This document shows positions 16,154-25,259 of a stretch of DNA of 36,105 nucleotides, piece by piece. Each line of letters starts with the position of its first letter. The first letter of the stretch is position 1. Under the pieces are notes generated by a model. The model did no database searches, had not been told where the DNA came from, and saw only the letters and a list, made by a program, of their open reading frames with translations. This stretch comes from Oceanospirillaceae bacterium. GTDB lineage: Bacteria; Pseudomonadota; Gammaproteobacteria; Pseudomonadales; Balneatricaceae. The translations under genes and the position numbers were made by a program. The stretch is taken from contig JABSRA010000045.1 of assembly GCA_013215445.1 (NCBI GenBank), forward strand, positions 1 to 36,105, given 5' to 3'.

Positions 16154-16541
16154 GCGAGCGACCTAGGTCTCAGCAAAAAAATGTTTATTGGTCTTGGCAG
16201 GCTCGTTGTTAAATACACCAGTAGCGCGTGGGTAGTAACCAGCGTTATGGGGTAAAAAGGCAAGACCTGCCCGAATGCCGTGCAATTAACTAGTTCGAAC
16301 GTTAGCTTTAATCAAATAGCCGAGTCCGCAGTAGATCAGCCGGTGCTCGAACCAGCTGCCAGGTATTCGTGACGAATATCAACTAGCAAAAACCACTTGA
16401 TAAATGTACACTAATCAACATTATTACTTACGTCTCCCATTTAAATTGCACAAGCGCATAGACCTACCGCCGCAAACTAGGGAAATTAAAGCCATGATGA
16501 TTTAGGCTCCGCCTAATTCATCGCTATTAAAGCGAATAAAA
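16154..16541. other. Intergenic region upstream of the exporter operon
   Basis: About 390 bases with no supported gene. It must contain the promoter of the 16542-20330 operon. The only clear structure is the hairpin at 16496-16522. A TTGAT/ATCAA inverted repeat with a 12-base spacer lies near 16398-16419, and its meaning is unclear. Confidence 0.5.
16496..16522 (+). promoter_or_regulatory. Hairpin just upstream of the exporter operon
   Basis: GATGATTTAGGC-TCC-GCCTAATTCATC forms a 12-bp stem with one mismatch and a 3-base loop, 19 bases before the first ATG. As DNA it is a near palindrome that could be an operator for the small DNA-binding-like protein. As RNA it could be an attenuator. No T-run follows. 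Confidence 0.5.
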
Positions 16542-16769
16542 ATGCCCGATAAGTTTAATCAAAGCTGCTGTGATCATGGCGGCAAGCGCAGCGGTTGTGG
16601 CCGCAAGCCCGGTGTAAAAACTCAACCAATTCGCCTGCCTGCATGGTTGCTTGAACAATTGAATGAACAAGGAGACGCTCGCGCACTTATTATCGACGCC
16701 TGCCTTGCCCAGCATCCCTCTATCAACATTCCGCCTATCAGTAAGGAGGACTTGGACACTAATGACTAA
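16542..16769 (+). CDS. Small putative DNA-binding protein (ribbon-helix-helix-like)
   Basis: The 75-residue protein has a basic glycine-rich N-terminus (GGKRSGCGRKPGVKTQ), then a strand PIRLPAWLLEQL and a helix GDARALIIDACLAQH. This pattern (GRKPG..T..IR.P..L...) is seen in small ribbon-helix-helix-type proteins. It overlaps the first ABC gene by 8 bases, so translation is coupled, and it is the natural candidate for an autoregulator of the exporter. No SD is evident before its ATG. The assignment to a fold is by pattern only. Confidence 0.6.
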   Translation: MPDKFNQSCCDHGGKRSGCGRKPGVKTQPIRLPAWLLEQLNEQGDARALIIDACLAQHPSINIPPISKEDLDTND

Positions 16770-18540
16770 ATCAAAATTTATAATTCACTATTTAATGCTC
16801 AACAAAACTTCTTATTTGTTGGCGATTGTCTGTATTTTTGTGGTCAATTTATTGCAGGTAGAAATTCCGCGCCACATCCAGCTTGCCGTCGATTTACTCA
16901 ATCAAGCCACGCTTGAGTCGAAAGCGGGTTTACTGGAAAACGTGCAGTGGGTGATTGGGTTATCGGTGATCATGGTGGTGATCCGTATTCTGTCCCGAAT
17001 GTACGCGTTAAATCCAGGGCGAATTACTGAAGCGGCGTTAAAAAATGATCTTTTCCATCGTTTGAATCGCCTGCCTACCACTTTCCATGAGCGATATGCC
17101 TCGGGCAAACTTATCTCCATTATCAATAATGACCTCACCGGCATTCGGTTGTTTTATGGCATTGGTTTTTTGCAGTTGTTTAATATTTTGTTTGCATTGA
17201 CGCTCACGCCGATTTGGATGTGGAGAATCTCTCCACAACTCACCCTCTACTGTGTGATCCCTATCGTCATTGCCTCGATTATATTCTGGCTTGGTTTTAG
17301 AAAGTTGCGCGCCCTACAAGCACAGCGATTAAAATGTTTGCAAGATCTGTCCGAGCAGTTGATGAACTATTTATCGGGCATCGACCTGATTAAGAATCAG
17401 CAAATGGGGGATTGGGCCACAGGCGAAGTGGCGAAGGTCAATCGCCGCCTGTTTACTTGCACGATGAAGATTGCCAAAATTCAAACCTTCTTCATGCCAA
17501 TTTTAGATTACGCCAACCACTTCATGAAAGTGCTGATATTAGGGCTCGGCGGTTATTATCTTTTACAGTCGCACCTGTCGATTGGCCAGATTACCGCGTT
17601 TTTGTCTTACTCGGTACTCTTGGCGCTGCCGCTGATGCACTTAGGGCGAATAGCCACGGTTTATCAAATGGGCATGATCAGTATTGATAGTGTGCAGAGT
17701 ATTCTCAATAGCGAGGTACCCAACACCGATAGGTTGAGAATGGACGACGCAGAGAGATCTAGCTTACGAGGCTCGACCTTGGTGGTAAAAAATCTCAGTT
17801 ACCGCTACCCAAATTCTACCAGTGAAGCCACTGAAATGGTGTTAAAGAACCTGAATTTCTCCATTGCTGCCGGTGAAAAAGTCGGCGTTTTGGGCAGCAT
17901 TGGTTCAGGTAAAAGTACCTTAGTCAATTGTTTGAATCATCACTTGTCCCTTGCAACCGGGCAAATTTTTTGGGGTGATAAAGATATTAGCCAAATGTCA
18001 CGCCACGATTGGCGCAGTTATGTACGCACCATTACTCAAGAGCCATTTTTGTTTTCCGCTACGGTTGCCCAAAATGTTAAATTCGGCGCCAAACAATCAG
18101 CCCAAAACAATGACCATCTCGACGTGCAACAAGTACTCAAACTCAGTCAGTTAAGTGACGATGTGCAACGTTTTAGCGCTGGCGATCAAACACTAGTGGG
18201 TGAAAAAGGCATCATGCTCTCGGGGGGGCAAAAGCAACGGCTGAGTATCGCCCGTGCCCTGCTCACCCCCTGCGATCTTATTATTATGGACAATGTGTTA
18301 TCGGCGGTGGATTACGATACTGAGCGATCTATTCTGAAAGGGATATTCAAGCGCATCCAGGGACAGAGTTTGTTGGTGGTGTCTCATCGCGTCAGCGCAC
18401 TGGAATACATGGACAATATATTGGTGTTGCAAGAGGGTGAAATCATCGCTCGTGGGACACACGCCCAACTACTTGAATCGTCTAGCTATTACCGCGAGAC
18501 TTGGGAATTACAGCGACATGAAGTGGAGAGTCTCACATGA
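16762..18540 (+). CDS. mdlA: ABC exporter half-transporter, MdlA-like (degenerate catalytic residue)
   Basis: The 592-residue half-transporter has an N-terminal six-helix membrane domain (about residues 15-310) and a nucleotide-binding domain: Walker A GSIGSGKST (about 378), signature LSGGQKQR (about 486), Walker B LIIMDN (D510) and H-loop VSHR (H542). The residue after the Walker B Asp is Asn instead of the catalytic Glu. I use the ATG at 16762, with AAGGAGG at 16742-16748, not the longer frame opening at 16663; this gives the MdlA family length of about 590. It overlaps the next gene by ATGA. It probably exports drugs, lipids or peptides as a heterodimer. Confidence 0.88.
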   Translation: MTKSKFIIHYLMLNKTSYLLAIVCIFVVNLLQVEIPRHIQLAVDLLNQATLESKAGLLENVQWVIGLSVIMVVIRILSRMYALNPGRITEAALKNDLFHRLNRLPTTFHERYASGKLISIINNDLTGIRLFYGIGFLQLFNILFALTLTPIWMWRISPQLTLYCVIPIVIASIIFWLGFRKLRALQAQRLKCLQDLSEQLMNYLSGIDLIKNQQMGDWATGEVAKVNRRLFTCTMKIAKIQTFFMPILDYANHFMKVLILGLGGYYLLQSHLSIGQITAFLSYSVLLALPLMHLGRIATVYQMGMISIDSVQSILNSEVPNTDRLRMDDAERSSLRGSTLVVKNLSYRYPNSTSEATEMVLKNLNFSIAAGEKVGVLGSIGSGKSTLVNCLNHHLSLATGQIFWGDKDISQMSRHDWRSYVRTITQEPFLFSATVAQNVKFGAKQSAQNNDHLDVQQVLKLSQLSDDVQRFSAGDQTLVGEKGIMLSGGQKQRLSIARALLTPCDLIIMDNVLSAVDYDTERSILKGIFKRIQGQSLLVVSHRVSALEYMDNILVLQEGEIIARGTHAQLLESSSYYRETWELQRHEVESLT

Positions 18541-20330
18541 TTAAAGCGCTAGATGTGCAATACCTCAAACATTTCTTTCACTATGCAAAACGCTACAAAA
18601 AAACTGCCGTGATTGGTTTGCTGATGATGCCTATATCAGTGCTGGCCAACTTGTTGTTTCCCTGGCTGGTGATTCAAGTCATTGATGAGCATCTCACCCC
18701 CGGTAAATACCCTGGGCTAATGATGCTGATTGCTTTCATGTTGCTGGTATTAGCCGTCAACTACCTTGCCGATGCCATCTACACCTACTGTTTGCGCATC
18801 ACTGGGCAGAAGGCAATTTTTGATATTCGCATGGCCCTGTTTGAGCGCATTTTGCAACTGCCCAGAAGCTATTATGACAAAACGCCCACCGGCGTCACGT
18901 TGTCGCGATTAACCAGCGATTTAGAAGTCATCGGTGATTCGTTTGTGCTCGGCGTATTGAGTTTGGTGAAAGACACCATCAATACGCTGGCGGTGCTAAT
19001 CTTTATGTTTTTCATCAACTGGCAATTAGCCCTCTTAGTCTTACTGGTATTTCCGCCGGTGCTGATGCTGACCCAGTATGTGCGCAATCGCCTGCGTCAA
19101 ATGTATACCATCACTCGCTCATCACTGGCCAAAAGCACCGGTTTTTTGCAAGAGTGCTTGCAGGGGATAAAGACCGTGCAATTGTATGGCGCCGAGGCAG
19201 AGGTAGAAGCTAAGTATCATCATTACACGCAAGATTTCTTGCGCGCGCAATTAAAGACCAATAAATATGATGCCAGCTTGTTTTCGGTGATAACCGGTAT
19301 CACCTCCATCACCATCGGACTGATTATTTGGTATGGATCCGGTAAGGTACTCGCAGGTTTCGTCAGCCTCGGCGTATTGATAGCCTTTATCAACACCTTG
19401 GAAAAAGTGTTCGTCCCGCTGCGCGATTTCACCTCACAAATTGCTTCCATACAGCGCTCTTTTGCCGCCTTTGAGCACATCGAAGAACTCTTTGTAGAAG
19501 ACCTCGAAGAGCAAGGGCTAACCCTGTTACCAGCTGCGTCACTGATCGAAAGATTAGCTGATTTCAAAACACTCGAATTCAAAAATGTGCGTTTTCGTTA
19601 TCACAATACCGGCCCCTACGTGCTGGATGATGTGTCCTTCACCCTTAACAAAGGTCAACAGTTGGCCTTGGTCGGCACTACCGGCTCAGGCAAGTCGACC
19701 ATCATTCGCCTCATCAATAAAACCTACCTAGACTATCAAGGCAGCATTCTGCTGAACGGCATTGAGCTGTCCAGCATCCCCAAAGATTCAATGTTGCACT
19801 TATTCTCCCTAATGCAACAGGACGTGTTTTTGTTTGAAAAGGATATCCATTTTAATATATCCCTAGGTGCGGACGAAATCAGAGAGGACGCAGTGATTGA
19901 CGCCGCCGAATACGTGTATGCCCACGATTTTATTTTGACGCTGGCGGATCAGTACCAATTTGAGCTAAAAAACAATGGCAGTAATTTATCAGCGGGCCAA
20001 GCGCAGCTGATCTCCTTCGCACGATCAGTGGCGCAGGGCGGGCAAGTGATGATGTTGGATGAAGCCACCAGCTCAGTGGACTCCATTACCGAAAACTTAA
20101 TCCAGAAAGCCATCGGCCGTCTGTTTGAGGAGAAGACCGTGATCGCGATTGCTCACCGCCTGAGTACCATTCGGCACTCGGATCAAATCTTGGTGCTCAA
20201 CCGTGGCAAGATTGTCGAGCGAGGTAATCATCAAGACTTACTGGCAATGGGTGGCGTTTATGCTCGTTTACTGACGGATAAAGATAATATTGAAGATGAT
20301 GAAGGGGTTTTGATGCCAGAGGGTGCATAA
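18537..20330 (+). CDS. mdlB: ABC exporter half-transporter, MdlB-like (degenerate signature)
   Basis: The 597-residue half-transporter has a six-helix membrane domain (about residues 15-315) and a nucleotide-binding domain with Walker A GTTGSGKST (about 380), Walker B VMMLDE (E509 intact) and H-loop IAHR (H540). Its signature is LSAGQAQL rather than LSGGQ. Together with the Asn in its partner, this makes one degenerate and one consensus ATP site, the known layout of heterodimeric exporters such as BmrCD and TM287/288. The start overlaps the stop of the previous gene by 4 bases. A 7-bp hairpin follows. Confidence 0.88.
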   Translation: MIKALDVQYLKHFFHYAKRYKKTAVIGLLMMPISVLANLLFPWLVIQVIDEHLTPGKYPGLMMLIAFMLLVLAVNYLADAIYTYCLRITGQKAIFDIRMALFERILQLPRSYYDKTPTGVTLSRLTSDLEVIGDSFVLGVLSLVKDTINTLAVLIFMFFINWQLALLVLLVFPPVLMLTQYVRNRLRQMYTITRSSLAKSTGFLQECLQGIKTVQLYGAEAEVEAKYHHYTQDFLRAQLKTNKYDASLFSVITGITSITIGLIIWYGSGKVLAGFVSLGVLIAFINTLEKVFVPLRDFTSQIASIQRSFAAFEHIEELFVEDLEEQGLTLLPAASLIERLADFKTLEFKNVRFRYHNTGPYVLDDVSFTLNKGQQLALVGTTGSGKSTIIRLINKTYLDYQGSILLNGIELSSIPKDSMLHLFSLMQQDVFLFEKDIHFNISLGADEIREDAVIDAAEYVYAHDFILTLADQYQFELKNNGSNLSAGQAQLISFARSVAQGGQVMMLDEATSSVDSITENLIQKAIGRLFEEKTVIAIAHRLSTIRHSDQILVLNRGKIVERGNHQDLLAMGGVYARLLTDKDNIEDDEGVLMPEGA

Positions 20331-20356
20331 GTCTGCCCTGCTTAATAAACGAGATA

Positions 20357-20389
20357 CCCATTGTCATTTATTTGAATATTGGCAATGGG
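20357..20389 (+). terminator. Hairpin after the exporter operon
   Basis: CCCATTG and CAATGGG form a perfect 7-bp stem around a 19-base A/T-rich loop, 27 bases after the stop. The downstream T content is modest (CTCTTAATTTCT), so it is a weak terminator candidate. Confidence 0.4.
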
Positions 20390-20413
20390 CTCTTAATTTC
20401 TAACCAGTGCTAA

Positions 20414-20436
20414 GGAAGCAGCGAACAAGTCCCAAG
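20414..20436 (+). mobile_element. Solo IS5-type left terminal repeat
   Basis: GGAAGCAGCGAACAAGTCCC starts at 20414, is identical to the left end at 15808, and is preceded by CTAA, a YTAR-type target. No matching right end was found downstream before 20830. It is probably a truncated copy. Confidence 0.65.
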
Positions 20437-20492
20437 CCGCCAAGCTCATAATATTTAACCAGAACATCCTCTATTGGTAATACGGGGGGATC

Positions 20493-20684
20493 TTGGCAGA
20501 AAATGTGCTGTTCACGGGCACGGTTTATGACTTCCTGCCCAGTACAACTTCCTATGACATTCATTTAAAGCTAACTAATAACTTACGCTTTACCCTGCCG
20601 TTACCCCCATCAGTATCACTTAAAAAGATACATCATCGTGACCACTACGCTCCGCAGAGTGTTTCGATAGCTATTATTAACTGA
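20493..20684 (+). pseudogene. Short ORF, possible fragment of an ABC ATPase TOBE domain
   Basis: A 63-codon frame from TTG contains TGTVYDFLPSTTSYDIHLKL and ends with YAPQSVSIAI. This pattern (GTV.D..f..stt.Y.v.l ... P.sv.i) resembles the C-terminal TOBE domain of spermidine or iron-type ABC ATPases. No ATPase core precedes it; a stop lies just upstream and then the IS5-type end. If the resemblance is real, it is the tail of a gene lost by deletion. Confidence is low. Confidence 0.3.
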
Positions 20685-20829
20685 AAAATAACTGATAAAT
20701 AGTTGATGCTAGCCATAGTAAATTTCTAGTTTTTATGGCAGGATTATTTTAACTTCTTTTATATCAATTCGTTATTTATGTATTTAAGAAAATCTTAGTC
20801 TGTGTTTCCTTACCTAGAGGGTTTTAATC

Positions 20830-21660
20830 GTGAATTTTATTTACCACAAAAAATCCCCGATAAAAATTTTCTTTGCCCTGTTGATACTCGCCCTTACCGT
20901 TAGCACTTCTGTCGTTGCTGGAGGTCACTTAACTGACCCAGGACAGGTAAAACTGCAGATTAAAAATTTAAACTGGATCACAGAAGAGTATCCGCCGTTT
21001 AATTACCTCGATCCCAATACCGGCAAAACCACCGGTTTCTCGGTAGAACTTTTACTGCAAATTTTTGCTAAAATTGGGATTCCTAGCCAAGACCTAGATG
21101 TGACCATCAACCCTTGGGCACGTGGCTATCACAAGGTCATGAACGAGCCTGGAACGGCACTATTTACCACCGTTTATACAGAAGATCGGCTCCAAAAGAT
21201 GAAATTTATCGGGCCGATAGCCCCTAATATCATTGCCGTTATAGCCCCCAAATCTAGCCAATTATCGATCAACTCCGCTGAAGAATTAAATCGGTTGAAA
21301 ATAGGTGTCGTTAGAGAAGATATAGGAGAACAGTTATTACTTAAACAGGGGGTCAACTCTGCATCTTTAGATAGATTAAACTCTGGCTTAAGCATGGTTA
21401 AGAAGCTCGCCTCTGGTAGGATTGATGCGGTGGGCTATGCACACGCTACGACCCTGCTGTTATTTAAAACGGCGCAGATTAACCCTGATAATTTTGAAAT
21501 CATCCATGTTTTGAAGTATTCAGCGATGGGCTATACCTTCCACAATTCAACAGATACAAAGATTCTTGAAACGATTAGCCAGGCTTTGGCTGAGTTATCG
21601 ATGGATGGTACCTTAGCCGCACTTCAAACCAAATACGGCCTAGCTGCTGTGTATGAATAA
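20830..21660 (+). CDS. Periplasmic solute-binding protein, family 3
   Basis: The 276-residue protein has an N-terminal signal peptide (IFFALLILALTVSTSVVAGG) and a family 3 binding-protein fold: WITEEYPPFNYLDPNTGK near residue 50, GFSVELL, then two lobes typical of amino-acid or amine sensors. The start is GTG at 20830, with TAGAGGGT 7-8 bases upstream. No ABC permease or ATPase is nearby. Instead, its stop overlaps the start of a membrane GGDEF-EAL protein by 8 bases, so it probably presents a ligand to that sensor. The ligand is unknown. Confidence 0.88.
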   Translation: MNFIYHKKSPIKIFFALLILALTVSTSVVAGGHLTDPGQVKLQIKNLNWITEEYPPFNYLDPNTGKTTGFSVELLLQIFAKIGIPSQDLDVTINPWARGYHKVMNEPGTALFTTVYTEDRLQKMKFIGPIAPNIIAVIAPKSSQLSINSAEELNRLKIGVVREDIGEQLLLKQGVNSASLDRLNSGLSMVKKLASGRIDAVGYAHATTLLLFKTAQINPDNFEIIHVLKYSAMGYTFHNSTDTKILETISQALAELSMDGTLAALQTKYGLAAVYE

Positions 21661-23830
21661 ATTTAAAGACGGTATTGGGCTGCGCTTACTGCGCTATGTA
21701 TTTGGCTGTTACTTAGTGGTTGCCTTAATAGTGACTGGTGTGCAGCTACTATCTGAATACAGCCAGGCAAAAAGCAATATCTTTAGTCAAACTTATGAGC
21801 TCGAAGCGTCATTCAAAGATAGTTTTATTAGTTCAATGTGGTCATTCGATACTCCTCAACTCGAAGTGATACTGGCTGGCATAACAAAAATTGATATCGT
21901 AGCCGGTATCAAAATTATGACCGAAAAAAACCAACCTCTAGCCTCTAGTGGCAATGTAGTCACTACAGACAGCCAAATTATATCAAGCACAGATCTGTTA
22001 GCGCCGGGCATTAAAAAAATCGTATTGGTTCAAGCAGATTCTACGGCACGTCAAACGCTCTTTGAATACAAGTTTCCCTTAGAACACCGCGAGAGCATGA
22101 GCGATCCATTCAAGTTAATTGGCTACGGTTATATTTACACCGATGTTAATACGATCATCGAGCGCGTTAAATTCAGCTTTATACTAATTATAATCAACTC
22201 TCTAATAAAGACTGCCGCCCTGTGGCTGTTCTTTTTGTATTTTGTTAACAGGTTCATTGCCAAACCATTAGCGGCACTGGCCAATGCCGCCGGGGCTTTA
22301 AACCCAGAAAAGCTGGAGACACTTAATAGCTCCAAAGAACTCGACCATGTAATGAAAACCAAGCATAACGACGAGGTCTATTTGCTCGCCACTAACTTTG
22401 ATCAGATGCGCATCGCTATTCTGGATAAATTGGCAGTCATTGAATCGCAGAAGAGTCAGCTCGAAGAACGTGTGCTAGATCGAACAAAATCACTCTCAAA
22501 AGCCAATGATGAACTCAGACACTTAACATTACATGATGCTTTGACTTCTCTGCCCAACCGCACACTTTTTAAAGATCGCCTCGAGCAGTTTATTAAAGTT
22601 GGCCAGCGTAACAATACTCGATTTATTGTTGCGAGCATTGATCTCTGTGGTTTTAAGAGCATCAACGATAATTATGGCCACCAAATAGGTGATTTGATAC
22701 TGATCGAAGTTGCTAGGCGACTCTCTAGTGTCTTTCGCAGTACCGATACCGTCGCTCGCATGGGAGGCGATGAGTTTTACGCTTTGTTGGCTCTAGAGAG
22801 TGATGATTGTAGTGATGGAGAGATCTTAGTTCAGAAATTCATCAAGGTGCTTGAAAGCCCCATCCTTTGCGACGAAGAGAATATCCCGAGTATCCTCATC
22901 AGTGCAAATATTGGCACAGCTATCTACCCGCTACATGGAGAAGATTCAGCAGCATTGATTAAAAATGCCGATATGGCAATGTACCATGCGAAAAAATCTG
23001 GCATTCATCACTTACACTATAGCGCTGAAGAAGATATTAGGTTAAGACGACAATCTCAATTGGCCAAAGATTTCAATATAGCGATAGAAAACAATGAATT
23101 ATTCTTAGTGTACCAACCAATATTGAATATAGAGTCCAATCGAGTTACTAAGATAGAAGCGTTGGTAAGATGGCAACATCCGACCCTTGGACTAATCTCA
23201 CCCGTTGAATTTATCCCAATTTGCGAGCGAACGGGTAGCATTCATCAATTAACCCAATGGGTTTTTCAACAAGCCTGTACCCAATGCAAACCCTATTGTG
23301 ACGTTGATGAGTCGCTTTCTATCTCTATCAACCTATCTGGGCGAGTATTTAGCCAGCCTGAAATCCCCCAACTACTGGAAAATATATGTAAGCTATCGAA
23401 TATGTCACCTTCTAATATAAATCTTGAGGTCACCGAAACCACAGCGATGGAAAAACCCGACCAGGCGATAGATATTATGAATCAATTAACGGCTAAAGGT
23501 TTCACCATCTCTATCGATGATTTCGGTACTGGCTATTCATCGCTTTCTTATCTGGTAATGCTACCGGTCAAAGAGCTAAAAATTGATAAAAGCTTCCTAC
23601 TGAACTTAGGCAAAAACAGCGAAAAAGTGATAAAGGCGATGATTGATTTGGCACATTCGTTAGATCTGAAAGTGGTTGGTGAAGGTGTTGAAACAAAAGT
23701 ACTGCTGGATATGTTAGAGGTAATGGGCTGTGATTATGCGCAGGGATATTACATTGCTAAGCCATTATCTGCCGATGCACTGCACAATTTCCTCTACCCA
23801 CCAAACCTACAAAAAGCGCACTCAATCTAG
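21653..23830 (+). CDS. Membrane GGDEF-EAL cyclic-di-GMP enzyme with HAMP
   Basis: The 725-residue protein has a first membrane helix (about residues 11-33), a periplasmic sensory segment (about 35-170), a second helix (about 174-200) and a HAMP-like linker (RFIAKPLAAL...DEVYLLATNFDQM). A coiled coil leads to a GGDEF domain (MGGDEF near residue 370, LTSLPNR at its start) and an EAL domain (EALVRW near 500, EVTETTAM, DDFGTGYSSL, KIDKSF). Both active sites look intact, and an RSTD inhibitory-site motif lies 5 residues before GGDEF. It therefore can make and break cyclic-di-GMP. Translation is coupled to the binding protein upstream, which likely controls its activity. Confidence 0.93.
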   Translation: MNKFKDGIGLRLLRYVFGCYLVVALIVTGVQLLSEYSQAKSNIFSQTYELEASFKDSFISSMWSFDTPQLEVILAGITKIDIVAGIKIMTEKNQPLASSGNVVTTDSQIISSTDLLAPGIKKIVLVQADSTARQTLFEYKFPLEHRESMSDPFKLIGYGYIYTDVNTIIERVKFSFILIIINSLIKTAALWLFFLYFVNRFIAKPLAALANAAGALNPEKLETLNSSKELDHVMKTKHNDEVYLLATNFDQMRIAILDKLAVIESQKSQLEERVLDRTKSLSKANDELRHLTLHDALTSLPNRTLFKDRLEQFIKVGQRNNTRFIVASIDLCGFKSINDNYGHQIGDLILIEVARRLSSVFRSTDTVARMGGDEFYALLALESDDCSDGEILVQKFIKVLESPILCDEENIPSILISANIGTAIYPLHGEDSAALIKNADMAMYHAKKSGIHHLHYSAEEDIRLRRQSQLAKDFNIAIENNELFLVYQPILNIESNRVTKIEALVRWQHPTLGLISPVEFIPICERTGSIHQLTQWVFQQACTQCKPYCDVDESLSISINLSGRVFSQPEIPQLLENICKLSNMSPSNINLEVTETTAMEKPDQAIDIMNQLTAKGFTISIDDFGTGYSSLSYLVMLPVKELKIDKSFLLNLGKNSEKVIKAMIDLAHSLDLKVVGEGVETKVLLDMLEVMGCDYAQGYYIAKPLSADALHNFLYPPNLQKAHSI

Positions 23831-24176
23831 CTCCCTTAGCCCCCTAGTTACTGAATCAGCACCAAGGTGATCGCTAATTTATCTTTGCTACAACTTCGCC
23901 CTGCGTAATCTCCAGTCATTGCGACGCCAATACAAAGGCCTTGTAGTGCTATAACGATGCTTTGAATGTCGCTAAAGCAATCGTTGATAACGGGCCTAAT
24001 TCATTGTAAAAAGAATGCACTGGCTAATTCAGCTGAACCTATAGTGGTTGATAAAAACCATTAAATAAACTAGCTTTCATGCAATAGAAAAGTGAGTGTT
24101 CTTTTTCGTTATTTATTTCGTTTCTTGGAATAATATCTTAGATAATTTTAGTATGAACAAATTAAAAGGTAAGCTA
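23831..24176. other. Intergenic region upstream of cutC
   Basis: About 350 bases without a supported gene. A frame in phase with cutC opens at 24096, but its first 27 codons do not resemble the family. No clear terminator for the upstream gene or promoter box was found. Confidence 0.5.
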
Positions 24177-24908
24177 ATGAGTGTCTTATTAGAAGTCTGT
24201 GTTGATAGCATAGCAGGTGCAATATCTGCAGCTGAGAACGGTGCAAATAGAATAGAATTATGTTCTTCATTAGCGGCGGGTGGGTTAACGCCATCTGCCG
24301 GGTTAATCCATTATGCGTCTAAACTGGACATCCCGGTATATGCCATGATTAGACCACAAGATGGCCATTTCAATTTTAATGAATTTGAAATGGATATTAT
24401 GAAGAGAGACATCGATTTTTGTCGAGAAAATGGATTAGAGGGTGTTGTTATTGGCGTCACCCACGAAAACGGAGAATTGCATTTAAACAAGCTGAGAAGC
24501 TTAGTCGATCATGCAAGTGGCTTGGGTATTACGCTGCATCGGGCATTTGATGTTACCCCAGACCCCCTTGAAGCCTTAGAACTCGCCATAGAATTAGGTA
24601 TCAATAGAATTTTAACATCGGGCCAGCAAGAATCTGTCATCGATGGATTAGCATTAATTGAAGCATTAATCTTAAAGAAAAATAGTAATATTATTATAAT
24701 GCCTGGCGCGGGAATAACCGCTGAGAACGTCTCACAAATTTTATCAATTCATGGCATCACTGAAGTTCATGCGGCATGCCAATCAGTTTCAAAACCAAAA
24801 TATACTAGTAACGCACCATCAATGGCTGCCAATGCAGCTTTCTCGCGTTTAATAACGGATCCACTAAAGGTGAAAAGACTCGTCGATAATATAGCGTCAT
24901 ACCAATGA
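24177..24908 (+). CDS. cutC: CutC family protein
   Basis: The 243-residue protein opens MSVLLEVCVDSIAGAISAAENGANRIELCSSL (read here as family blocks LEVCVDS, A..GANRIELC) and continues with GGLTPS, MIRPQDG, GVVIGV, LHRAFD, RILTSGQ and MPGAGI. All are hallmarks of the CutC TIM-barrel family. CutC was linked to copper homeostasis in E. coli; the exact activity is debated. I choose the ATG at 24177, with AAAAGGTAAG upstream, over the in-frame ATG at 24096. The gene is single and followed by a terminator. Confidence 0.93.
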   Translation: MSVLLEVCVDSIAGAISAAENGANRIELCSSLAAGGLTPSAGLIHYASKLDIPVYAMIRPQDGHFNFNEFEMDIMKRDIDFCRENGLEGVVIGVTHENGELHLNKLRSLVDHASGLGITLHRAFDVTPDPLEALELAIELGINRILTSGQQESVIDGLALIEALILKKNSNIIIMPGAGITAENVSQILSIHGITEVHAACQSVSKPKYTSNAPSMAANAAFSRLITDPLKVKRLVDNIASYQ

Positions 24909-24918
24909 ATTTAACCAC

Positions 24919-24953
24919 CTCTAGTCCCCTGCTCACTAGAGCGTTTTTATTTT
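24919..24953 (+). terminator. Rho-independent terminator of cutC
   Basis: CTCTAGT and ACTAGAG form a perfect 7-bp stem around a 9-base loop, followed by CGTTTTTATTTT. It lies 11 bases after the stop codon. Confidence 0.8.
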
Positions 24954-25259
24954 CTCAACATAGGTTACTGCAAACGCTTTAGCGTTGACCCCTGGATTAG
25001 CACTATGTCTCCGATTGGGGGCACATATGGACGTTCACCGGTAGTAAAGACAGTATTCGACACTTAATGCTTTTATCACTAATTAGCTTACCTTGGCTAA
25101 TCTGTTAACTACTGTGGAGACTTAGACTAAAAATTAACAGTACCGACACATATACAGGCTCAATATTAGCGATGATTTAGCATTTCTGGCCGCTAGTGAA
25201 TTTCGTACCTAAAAAATTAATACCTGTCTGTCTCCTAATATGGCCTAATAGGGTCAGGT
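24954..25259. other. Intergenic region, nothing recognised
   Basis: About 300 bases between the cutC terminator and the end of the DCC-family gene. No gene, repeat or clear signal was found. Confidence 0.5.

Larger units (their letters stand above)
20331..20829. other. Intergenic region between the exporter and binding-protein operons
   Basis: This region holds a hairpin after the exporter gene, an IS5-type left end, a short ORF of uncertain status (20493-20684) and the A/T-rich promoter region of the operon at 20830. No clear -35/-10 pair was identified. Confidence 0.5.

Noticed and set aside
16663..16761. N-terminal extension of the first ABC exporter gene
   Set aside because: The extension reads through the small DNA-binding-like gene in another frame. 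The ATG at 16762 has AAGGAGG upstream and gives the normal family length.
20493..20684. Functional small protein gene
   Set aside because: Start TTG with no clear ribosome binding site, an upstream stop, and an adjacent mobile-element end. Kept only as a possible gene fragment.
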